A stretch of 64,000 bases of DNA from Oscillospiraceae bacterium (GTDB taxonomy: Bacteria; Bacillota; Clostridia; Oscillospirales; Oscillospiraceae), in assembly GCA_017447645.1 (NCBI GenBank), contig JAFSNA010000142.1, positions 17,022-81,021 on the forward strand, written 5' to 3'. Below, in pieces: positions 39,846 through 47,275 of the stretch; within the stretch, counting starts at the first letter, position 1, and every line of letters begins with the position of its first letter. A program made the position numbers and the translations under genes. Below the pieces are notes generated by a model. It ran no database searches and was not told the DNA's origin. It worked only from the letters and a program-made list of their open reading frames with translations.

Positions 39846-41324
39846 ATGAACGAGAGCTATATCGCCCGCACCAGCGGCTTGAAAACGAAGGACTATCTCG
39901 GCTACGCGATGATCGACGCCGCGGGCTGCCTGGTTTTCAGCCTTGTCACGGTCCTCCTGCAGAAGTTTTACACCGACATCTTCCACCTCAGTCCCCTCTT
40001 CATCATGCTGATGTTCATCGCGGCGCGCGTCTGGGACGGCATCAACGACCCGATCATGGGCCGCATCTGCGACACGGTCCGTCCCTCGCGCTTCGGGCGC
40101 TACCGTCCCTGGATCCTGTACGCGGCTCTGCCGCTCTCCCTTTCGGCGGTGCTGATGTTCCTCAAATTCCCCGGCTTCGGCGAGGAAGGCCGCATGACGG
40201 CCACCTGCATTTACGCGACCGCGACCTATATCTTCTTCGGCATGGCCTACACCGTGCTGCAGATCCCCTTCGGCTCGCTGGCCTCCGTCGTGACGACCGA
40301 CGCGCACGAGCGCAGCCGCCTCTCCGTCTGGCGCTCGATCGGCGCGGCGCTCGGCTCGATCCCCGTGCTGCTGATCGCCTCCTTTGCGTACGCCAAGCGG
40401 CTGGATGCGAACGGCAATGTCGTGCTCGGGGAGAACGGCAAGGCCATCACCGACATGCAGTACGCGCCCGTGATCCGCGGCGTCGCGATCATGGCGCTCT
40501 GCTCGTTTATCATGCTCCTCATCGCCTTCAGGCTCAACCGCGAGCGCGTCAAGACCAAGCCGCTGAACGTCGAAAAGGGGGCGGCGCGGCGTGTGATGAC
40601 TCTGCTGTTTCAGAATCGCGCCTTCGTGTCCGTAAGCCTGATCTCGATGCTGCTGCTCTCGGGGCAGATGTTCACGCAGAGCTTTTACACCTACCTCTTT
40701 GACGATTATTTCCACGCCAACTGGATGAACCTCGCCTCGCAGGCCTGCACCTATTCGCCGATGCTCGTGATGATGTTCCTGCTGCCGAACATGGCGAAGA
40801 AGATCGGCAAAAAGGAGGTCTGCGCCGTGGGCGTCGCCGCGGCGGCCGCGGCCAACCTCGTGCTGTTCTTCCTGCGCGGCATGGATCCGGATATCCTCAT
40901 GTGGGTCTTCCTCGCGCTCTGCTTTGTCAGCGGCTGCGGACTGACCACGCTGGTCATGCAGCTCTGGGCGATGGTGACGGACGCGATCGACGACATCGAG
41001 GTCAGGACCGGCAGCCGCGACGACGGCACGGCCTACAGCGTGTTCAACTTTTTCCGCAAGCTCGGCCAGGTGCTCTCGGCCGTCTGCGTCAACGGCGCGC
41101 TGATGGGCATGCACTACAAGGTGGAAAAGGGCGCGGTGCAGACGACGGAAAACCTGCACAGGATGTACGATCTTGCCACGCTCATCCCCGCCGTGCTCTT
41201 CGCTCTGATGGCGCTGATGCTCTTCGTGTACTATCCCCTCTCCCGCAAAAAGGTGGAGGAACTGCAGCTGCAGAAGGAACAGAAGCTCAAAGAGCATTAC
41301 GAAAACAATACCATCGACATCTGA
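39846..41324 (+). CDS. GPH-family (MFS_2) sugar:cation symporter
   Basis: The protein has 492 residues from ATG 39846 (AAAGGAAC upstream). Twelve helices and the landmarks RVWDGINDPIMGRICDTV, SRFGRYRPWILY and AMVTDAIDDIEVRTGSRDDG are those of the GPH family. The C-terminus is charged and cytoplasmic. It imports an unknown glycoside. The family matches the transporter at 28.4-29.8 kb but the sequences differ clearly. GH31 and esterase genes close by on the other strand suggest carbohydrate use, without proof of a shared substrate. Confidence 0.9.
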   Translation: MNESYIARTSGLKTKDYLGYAMIDAAGCLVFSLVTVLLQKFYTDIFHLSPLFIMLMFIAARVWDGINDPIMGRICDTVRPSRFGRYRPWILYAALPLSLSAVLMFLKFPGFGEEGRMTATCIYATATYIFFGMAYTVLQIPFGSLASVVTTDAHERSRLSVWRSIGAALGSIPVLLIASFAYAKRLDANGNVVLGENGKAITDMQYAPVIRGVAIMALCSFIMLLIAFRLNRERVKTKPLNVEKGAARRVMTLLFQNRAFVSVSLISMLLLSGQMFTQSFYTYLFDDYFHANWMNLASQACTYSPMLVMMFLLPNMAKKIGKKEVCAVGVAAAAAANLVLFFLRGMDPDILMWVFLALCFVSGCGLTTLVMQLWAMVTDAIDDIEVRTGSRDDGTAYSVFNFFRKLGQVLSAVCVNGALMGMHYKVEKGAVQTTENLHRMYDLATLIPAVLFALMALMLFVYYPLSRKKVEELQLQKEQKLKEHYENNTIDI

Positions 41325-41338
41325 TCTCCATCCGAAGC

Positions 41339-41374
41339 AAAACCGGGGCTGTCTTTTACGACAGCCCCGGTTTT
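41339..41374. terminator. Bidirectional terminator
   Basis: AAAACCGGGGCTGTC/GACAGCCCCGGTTTT, a perfect 15-bp stem with a 6-base loop and T-run; between the convergent GPH and HTH genes. Confidence 0.93.
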
Positions 41375-41385
41375 TCGCGCCCGCG

Positions 41386-42150
41386 TCATCTTTTCCTGTA
41401 CAGCAGAAGTTCCGGGTCGGCCCCGTCCCTGCCGTAGCTGCAGACGAGGATGAAATCCACATTGGCGAGCACGCCGAAGCAGCGCCCGCTGCCGTCCTCC
41501 GCCTCCAGCTGATTTCCCAGATACGTCGTGCGGTCGTCCAGAAACTTTGCTTTCGCTCCGCCGGGAAGCGGATAGGCCAGATTCACATAGCTCCCGACAA
41601 GCGCGTTGAGCCTTTCAAGGCGCGGCATCCCCTCGATACGGAGGCCGTTGATCTCCCCGATCAGCGTTTTCTTGAGCGCCTCGAACGCTCCGTCGTCCTT
41701 GAGCTCCTCGTGCCTCTTCCAGTAATCCAGCTCGGGCAGCTTCTGTTTGAGATAAGCCCTGGCCTGTTCTTCGGAAAAGCCCGCGCTCGTCATGTTCCCG
41801 ACGCACACGTCGATCAGCTCGTCCATGTCGCCGTACATGTAGGTCCCGTCTGCATAGCACCATTGGCAGTAGTCCTCGTTGAGCGTGCCGTCCTTGTTCC
41901 GGCCGAGGATGCTGTCCTCCAGCGGCATCCCGCAGCACTGGCAGACAAGCCGGCGCGGTGAGCCCAGCAGCGTGTTGATGGAAACGTCGTACAGTCCGGA
42001 CAGCAGCTTCAGCGTCTCTGTGTTCGGGGTCGTTTCTCCCGTCTCCCAACGCGACACGGCCTGCCGCGTCACAAAGACCTTCTCCGCCAGCTCATCCTGG
42101 GACAGTCCGTGCTTTGTCCGCAGCCCATACAGGATTTCTTTCGTGTTCAT
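41386..42150 (-). CDS. XRE-family regulator with zinc-ribbon C-terminus
   Basis: The 254-residue protein from ATG 42150 (GAGGAGG upstream) has an HTH_3 domain at 1-60 (LSQDELAEKVFVTRQAVSRWE, TPNTETLKLLSGLYDVSINTLL). A zinc-ribbon with CQCCGMPLED and DYCQWCYADGTYMY follows (about 70-105; four Cys of the zf-ribbon_2 type), then a helical region and a C-terminal beta-part. It is likely a DNA-binding regulator whose signal is read by the C-terminal domain. The neighbouring GH31/esterase genes run in the same direction upstream. Confidence 0.87.
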   Translation of the reverse strand: MNTKEILYGLRTKHGLSQDELAEKVFVTRQAVSRWETGETTPNTETLKLLSGLYDVSINTLLGSPRRLVCQCCGMPLEDSILGRNKDGTLNEDYCQWCYADGTYMYGDMDELIDVCVGNMTSAGFSEEQARAYLKQKLPELDYWKRHEELKDDGAFEALKKTLIGEINGLRIEGMPRLERLNALVGSYVNLAYPLPGGAKAKFLDDRTTYLGNQLEAEDGSGRCFGVLANVDFILVCSYGRDGADPELLLYRKR

Positions 42151-42220
42151 ATACTCGCCTCCTCGATGCCGATTGTAACGCAAAACGCTCCGGCATGCAC
42201 GCAACTTGCTGTTGCTTTTC

Positions 42221-44266
42221 TCACGCCGTGGCGGCGCTCGGCAGCGAAGCCCCCGAGCGGAGGAACCACACCGGCTCGTCCGTGGGCAGGCAGGGCACGG
42301 TAACGGTCGCGCCGCCGGAGAAGGCTTCGCCCTCGCCGCGCAGCTTCCAGCCGTTTTCGTCGTGCGGCAGCGAGACCGTGACGGCCTCCGCGCCGCGGTC
42401 GAAGACCGGGCAGGCAAGGATCTCGTCGCCGCAGAAAAAGCAGTCGCTCTCGCAGTCGTAACCCGGCTCGGCGAGGAACACGGGCCAGATCAGCGGCTCG
42501 TTTTTCTTTCGCCTGCGCTCATACTCGCTCTGCAGATAGGGCAGCAGCCTCTCTCGCAGGGCGAAGATGCGCCGCACGCTCTCCATCAGATCGTCGTAAA
42601 GCCAGGGCATCGTGCTCTTTTCCCCCGGCTTCCAGGAATGCAGGACGAAACGCGGCGTGAACACGCCGTACTGCAGCCAGCGCAGGAACAGCTCGCGCTC
42701 CGGCTGCGGCCCGGCAAAGCCGCCGATGTCGGCTCCGAAGAAGGAAAAGCCGCTCAGCGCCATCGTCATCGCCTGGAAGTGATTATAGCGCAGGTCGGAA
42801 AAGTCCGTGCGGTTGTCGCCCGTCCAGGTCGTGGCGACGCGCTGCGTCCCGGCGATCGCGCCGCGCGAGACGTTGAAGGGAACGAAGTCCTCTCCCAGCG
42901 CCTCGATGCAGGCCTCGCGGCTGGCGCGCGCCATGAGATAGGAAAACAGCGGGCGGATCAGTCTTGCCCTCGTCTCATGCCCGAAGCCGTCCGCCAGAAC
43001 GGAGGCGTCGAGCACATCATACTCGTTGTTGTCGTTCCAGATGTGGCGATAGCCCTTTTCGACGAGCTGCTCGCGCACGCGGCTTTTCCAGAACGCGTAG
43101 GCGCCGCGGTTCGTGAAATCCAGATAGCTCGCCATGCCGCCCCAGAAGGGAAAGCGCGCGGCTCTGCCGTCGGCGTAGTGCAGAAAGTATCCCTTCGCCG
43201 CGAGCTCGTCATAGAGCGGATGCGTGGTCAGGAACGCGCTCTTGACGTTCGGAATCAGCTCCATGTCCCGCTCGCGGAAAAACGCGCTCAGCTCCTCCGG
43301 CGAGGGGATCTTCTCTCTGTTCCAATGAAACACGCAGCGCTGATCGCCGATCTGCGTATAGCCGCTGGAGAGGTAAAAGCCTCCCGCGCGGATGCCGTTC
43401 TCGGCGCACTTGACCGCAAAGGAGCGCACGCGTGCGTCCGCGTCCGGCGCGTCGGTATATTCCATCGTGCTGCCGCAGTAGCGGAAGGCCCAGTCCGGGA
43501 CCTCCGCCGCGCCGCCGCAGAGCGCGGTGAAGCGCGAGACGATCTGCGCCGTCGTGCCGAGGATGAGGTAAAACACCTGGTCCTCCTCCTCGAAGCGGGC
43601 GGAGGAGAAGGGCTCGAAGTAATTGTCGTGCTCCTGCCCGAAGTCCATGCGTCCGTTGGAATATGTATCGTAAAACATTCCGTAGCTGCCCGCGCTGTTT
43701 TCGCAGATATAAAACGGGATCTGCTTATAGAGCGGGTCGCTGTCCTTCGCGGAAAAGCCCATCGAGTCCGTTGCCGCCAGGGCGAAGCTGCGCCCGGCCT
43801 TGTTCACGGCGCCTCCCTTGTCTCCCAGGCCGAAAATGCGCTCGCCCGCCTCGCGCCGGACATAGTGCGCAAAGCCCTCTCCAAGCTCGCCGTCGAAATT
43901 GTAGGCAAGGCCGCCGCGGTCGGCGTACAGGAGCCCCCGCTCATTCCGCGCCGTGATGCGGAAGTTCTTTTTTTCCACCGTGAAGTCGACGCCGTCGAGC
44001 GAGAAGCGCAGTTCGTTATGTTCCTCCGTCACATCCGGGCAGGCCAAAGAGAAGCCCTCGGTCGAAAGCTTGTCCCTGCCCTCGAGCGGCAGCTCGCCCC
44101 CGCCGGGGCAGACGCTCCAGGTCGGAAGCCTTTGCGCCCCCTCGTGCAGCAGCGCCACGCGCAGCATTTGTTCAAAAAAGTCCAGGCGCATCGTCACGCC
44201 GTCCGCGGCGTAAACGCGCCGGGAACTCTCCGCTTCGACGAGCGCAAAGCGATGGTCGAATTTCAT
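42221..44266 (-). CDS. GH31-family alpha-glycosidase
   Basis: The protein has 681 residues from ATG 44266, whose ATGA overlaps the esterase stop (coupled translation). GH31 landmarks are GERIFGLGDKGG, PFYICENSAGSYGMFYDTYS, the nucleophile region HIWNDNNEYDV (where WNDMNEP is usual) and the acid/base region TTWTGDNRTDF, followed by GFSFFGADIGGF. There is no signal peptide, so it is cytoplasmic and acts on an imported oligosaccharide. The NNEY variant leaves the bond specificity open. The carboxylesterase upstream may remove acyl groups from the same substrate. Confidence 0.9.
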   Translation of the reverse strand: MKFDHRFALVEAESSRRVYAADGVTMRLDFFEQMLRVALLHEGAQRLPTWSVCPGGGELPLEGRDKLSTEGFSLACPDVTEEHNELRFSLDGVDFTVEKKNFRITARNERGLLYADRGGLAYNFDGELGEGFAHYVRREAGERIFGLGDKGGAVNKAGRSFALAATDSMGFSAKDSDPLYKQIPFYICENSAGSYGMFYDTYSNGRMDFGQEHDNYFEPFSSARFEEEDQVFYLILGTTAQIVSRFTALCGGAAEVPDWAFRYCGSTMEYTDAPDADARVRSFAVKCAENGIRAGGFYLSSGYTQIGDQRCVFHWNREKIPSPEELSAFFRERDMELIPNVKSAFLTTHPLYDELAAKGYFLHYADGRAARFPFWGGMASYLDFTNRGAYAFWKSRVREQLVEKGYRHIWNDNNEYDVLDASVLADGFGHETRARLIRPLFSYLMARASREACIEALGEDFVPFNVSRGAIAGTQRVATTWTGDNRTDFSDLRYNHFQAMTMALSGFSFFGADIGGFAGPQPERELFLRWLQYGVFTPRFVLHSWKPGEKSTMPWLYDDLMESVRRIFALRERLLPYLQSEYERRRKKNEPLIWPVFLAEPGYDCESDCFFCGDEILACPVFDRGAEAVTVSLPHDENGWKLRGEGEAFSGGATVTVPCLPTDEPVWFLRSGASLPSAATA

Positions 44267-45621
44267 GCCTTCGGCTCTCCTTTTTTCAGAAGATTGAACG
44301 TCATTTTCGCATAGTCCGCGCGGCCCATCGCCGTGCTTTTCGGCGAGAAACGCAGCACGCGCGCACGCCTTTTCGAGGCGCGCTCCCATTCCGGAAGGCC
44401 TTCGCCGTTCGGATCGCCGCTCCGGGCGAAGTTCGCCAGGTACTGCGCCAGCTGCGCCGCGGCCTCACGGTCCCGCGCGCCGTATGGCCGCCAGCTGCCG
44501 GAGAGCGTCTCGAAGATATAGCGCAGATCGCAGGAATGGAACGCGCCGCTGTCGTCTCCCGGCGCGTCAAGATCAAAGTAATAGACATAGCCGCTGTTCG
44601 CTCCGGCAAAGCGGTTGCCGATATAAGCCATCATGGGGGCGTACATGTCCGTGTTCGTATAGCCGATCAGATAGTCCAGCGCAAGCGGCTTCCCGATCAT
44701 CTCGTCGATCGGCTTCGGGATCAGCAGTCCGTCGATCACGGGCATGGTGTTGTAGGTGTTGTCCCTGCGGCGTTTCCTGATCTCCTCTGCCGCGTCGAAG
44801 AGCGTGTCGAGCGATGCCGCGCGGAGCTCGTCCAGGCTCCCGCAGCCGGCGAGCGCCATGAACTCCAGCCAGTAGGCGCGCGTGTCCTCCGCGCGGCGCG
44901 GCAGGGCGAAGCGCGGGAACATCCCGCCGCCGGACATCATCGCCGCGTGTTGGAACAGGCCCTTGTTGGCCGGGTTGAGACAGTGATACTGGATCGAGAT
45001 CGCCCCGGCGCTCTGGCCCAGCAGCGTGATATTGCCGCCGTCTCCGCCGAAGGCCGCGATATGCGTCCTCACCCAGCGGATCGCCGTAAGCTGGTCGTCA
45101 AGGCCGAAGTTGCCGTCGCGGCCGAATCGCTTTTCGATCTCCTCATGCGTCAGCCAGCCGAGCGCCCCCACGCGGTAGTTGGCAAAGACCGTGACGATCC
45201 CGCGTGAGGCGAGCCCCGCGCCGTCGAAGGGGTCCTCGCTGTTGATGCCGGAATCGAAGCCGCCGCCGTGGAAAAAGAGCACGACGGGGCAGTCCTTTGC
45301 GCCTTTCGGGGTGAAGATGTTCAGGTTCAGACAGTCCTCGCCGTAGCTGAAAACGCAGCCCTCGCGGAATTCTTTCTTATAAAAGCGCCGGGTCGGGTTT
45401 TCAAGATGCTCGTGCCAGGCGCGGTTCTGCGGGCAGGCCGGACCGGGCCGCGTCGCATCGAGCGCGCCTTCCCAGCTCCCGACTTCCGCGGCGTATTCCC
45501 ATCGCCCGGCCCGGGCGTACGGCACGCCCAGGAACTCCAGGCAGTTTTCTCTCTCGTTTCCCCTTACGGCGCCGAAGGGCGTCTCCAGCGTAAAGCCGCC
45601 TAGGATCATTTTTTCGACCAT
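44263..45621 (-). CDS. Type-B carboxylesterase
   Basis: The protein has 452 residues from ATG 45621 (GGAGGAGG, nine bases). Motifs of the COesterase family are EDCLNLNIFTP, FFHGGGFDSG, nucleophile elbow GQSAGAISI and late His in GAFHSCDLRYIF. There is no signal peptide. It hydrolyses ester bonds of unknown substrates. The gene is first in a two-gene unit with GH31, which suggests joint breakdown of an esterified glycoside. Confidence 0.9.
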   Translation of the reverse strand: MVEKMILGGFTLETPFGAVRGNERENCLEFLGVPYARAGRWEYAAEVGSWEGALDATRPGPACPQNRAWHEHLENPTRRFYKKEFREGCVFSYGEDCLNLNIFTPKGAKDCPVVLFFHGGGFDSGINSEDPFDGAGLASRGIVTVFANYRVGALGWLTHEEIEKRFGRDGNFGLDDQLTAIRWVRTHIAAFGGDGGNITLLGQSAGAISIQYHCLNPANKGLFQHAAMMSGGGMFPRFALPRRAEDTRAYWLEFMALAGCGSLDELRAASLDTLFDAAEEIRKRRRDNTYNTMPVIDGLLIPKPIDEMIGKPLALDYLIGYTNTDMYAPMMAYIGNRFAGANSGYVYYFDLDAPGDDSGAFHSCDLRYIFETLSGSWRPYGARDREAAAQLAQYLANFARSGDPNGEGLPEWERASKRRARVLRFSPKSTAMGRADYAKMTFNLLKKGEPKA

Positions 45622-45648
45622 CCCGCTCACCTCCTCCGGATCATTTTG

Positions 45649-45654
45649 ATTATA
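45649..45654 (-). promoter_or_regulatory. -10 element of the esterase/GH31 operon
   Basis: TATAAT on the minus strand, 28 bp before the esterase ATG; the -35 position (TGGCAA) is weak and overlaps the divergent mutY promoter, so the two units may compete. Confidence 0.55.
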
Positions 45655-45671
45655 ACAGCTTTACGCCGCAC

Positions 45672-45700
45672 TTGCCATACTTTTTGCCCTTTGCTATAAT
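45672..45700 (+). promoter_or_regulatory. Promoter of mutY
   Basis: TTGCCA (45672-45677), 17 bp, TATAAT (45695-45700). Confidence 0.75.
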
Positions 45701-45730
45701 CAAGTGGAAAAAAGACGAGAGGTGCCCCCG

Positions 45731-46765
45731 ATGACGGACAAGCAGATAATCGAACAGGCTCTGCCGCGGATCGCCGACTGGTACGCCGCGGCGCGCCGCC
45801 CGCTGCCCTGGCGCCTCTCGCCCACGCCCTACCACGTGTGGATCTCCGAGATCATGCTGCAGCAGACGCGCATCGAGGCTGTGATCCCCTATTACGAGCG
45901 TTTTATCTCCGAGCTGCCGGATATACCTTCCCTGGCGAAAGTCGACGAAAACAGGCTCCTGAAGCTCTGGGAGGGCCTCGGCTATTACAGCCGCGCGCGC
46001 AATCTCAGAAAAGCCGCCGTACAGGTCTGCGAGCGCCATGGGGGCAAGCTGCCCGCCTCGGCCGAGGAGCTGAAAAAGCTGCCCGGCGTCGGCGACTACA
46101 CGGCCGGCGCGATCGCCTCGATCGCCTTCGGGCTCGCCGAGCCCGCCGTGGACGGGAACGTGCTGCGCGTCCTCTCCCGTCTGCTCGCGGACGGACGGGA
46201 CGTGCTGAGCCCCTCCGTCCGCCGGGAAGCCGCGGCTCTGCTGCGCGCGGGCTATCCCGCGGGCGAGGCGGCCGCGCTCGTGACCGAGGGCCTGATGGAG
46301 CTGGGCGAGACCGTATGCGTCCCCGGCGGCGAGGCGCGCTGCGCGCTCTGCCCGCTCAAAGAGCTTTGCCGGGCGCGGAGCGAGGGCGCGGTCGAGCGCT
46401 ATCCCGTCCGCAGCGCCCCCAGGCCGCGCCGCGTCGAGGAGCGCACCGTGCTGCTGCTGCGCTGCGCGGGCAAAACGGCCATCCGCCGACGCGAGGAAAA
46501 GGGCCTGCTCGCCGGGCTGTGGGAATTCCCCTCGCTCGACGGCTTTCACGACGCGGACGAGCTGCGCGCGCTCTGGCCCGACGCGCTGTCCGTGACGCCC
46601 TGCGGCGAGGCGCGGCATCTTTTCACGCACGTCGAGTGGCGCATGCGCGGCTTTCTGATCGAACTCCCGCGCGAGCTTCCGATCTATGTGTGGGAGGATG
46701 CGCGGACGATCCGGGCGGCCTATTCCGTCCCCACGGCGCTGAAAGCCTTCCTCAGGCGGCTCTGA
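45731..46765 (+). CDS. mutY: A/G-specific adenine glycosylase MutY
   Basis: The 344-residue protein starts at ATG 45731. It has PLPWRLSPTPYHVWISEIMLQQTRIE (catalytic Glu in MLQQTR context), HhH motif LPGVGDYTAGAI and catalytic Asp in AEPAVDGNVLRVLSR. The Fe-S ligands are CVPGGEARC-AL-C-PLKEL-C, with seven residues in the first spacing where six is usual. A C-terminal NUDIX-like domain (VLLLRCAGKTAIRRREEKGLLAGLWEFPSL) recognises 8-oxoG. It removes adenine mispaired with 8-oxoG. It is monocistronic. Confidence 0.95.
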   Translation: MTDKQIIEQALPRIADWYAAARRPLPWRLSPTPYHVWISEIMLQQTRIEAVIPYYERFISELPDIPSLAKVDENRLLKLWEGLGYYSRARNLRKAAVQVCERHGGKLPASAEELKKLPGVGDYTAGAIASIAFGLAEPAVDGNVLRVLSRLLADGRDVLSPSVRREAAALLRAGYPAGEAAALVTEGLMELGETVCVPGGEARCALCPLKELCRARSEGAVERYPVRSAPRPRRVEERTVLLLRCAGKTAIRRREEKGLLAGLWEFPSLDGFHDADELRALWPDALSVTPCGEARHLFTHVEWRMRGFLIELPRELPIYVWEDARTIRAAYSVPTALKAFLRRL

Positions 46766-46826
46766 GCGGCATGTCAAGTCGATCGGCATAAGTCACCTTT
46801 CCTCTCCGAGACAAACGGATGCAGAT

Positions 46827-46870
46827 ATAGGATGGACCCACCCGGCATAAGCCGGATGGGTCCATCCTAT
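46827..46870. terminator. Long inverted repeat after mutY
   Basis: ATAGGATGGACCCA-C-CCGGC, loop ATAA, GCCGG-A-TGGGTCCATCCTAT: 19 pairs with one mismatch. No T-run follows. It lies between convergent mutY and the HPt gene and probably acts as a barrier or 3'-end hairpin. Confidence 0.6.
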
Positions 46871-46904
46871 GTTCGTCCGGGGATGGGGCGCTATCCCGCG
46901 GGCC

Positions 46905-47249
46905 TCAGCCTTCACGCAGCGCTGTCAGCGCTTCGCGCTGCCGGAGGAGCTTCTCGACAAGAGCGGCATAATCGGCGTCCGCGTTTACGCGCAGAAGCTC
47001 CGTTATCTCCGATGCGGAAGCATAAAGCGGCGTGAGGGCAAGATTGCCCAACACTCCCTTGAGTGCGTGAGCGGCCTCGAACGCAGCCTTCTTGTCACCG
47101 TTCCTGACAGCGGATGACAGCTTTTCGAAGCCGGCGTCATCCAGCGAAAGGCTGACAAGCCGGAGATAGAAGCCCTCGTTGTTCATGCAACGGCCCAGGC
47201 CGTCCTTTGTGTCCGCGCCGAACTGGCGCAGCGCGTCGATCGTAAGCAT
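46905..47249 (-). CDS. HPt phosphotransfer protein
   Basis: The 114-residue helical protein has the HPt centre AAHALKGVLGNLAL with the phospho-acceptor His at about residue 61. Such proteins carry phosphate between REC domains. It lies 26 bp after the permease-hybrid kinase gene, whose C-terminal REC is the likely donor. The final acceptor could be the REC of the GGDEF/EAL protein upstream. RBS GAGGTGA. Confidence 0.92.
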   Translation of the reverse strand: MLTIDALRQFGADTKDGLGRCMNNEGFYLRLVSLSLDDAGFEKLSSAVRNGDKKAAFEAAHALKGVLGNLALTPLYASASEITELLRVNADADYAALVEKLLRQREALTALREG

Positions 47250-47275
47250 ACAGTCACCTCATTAAAAACATCCTT

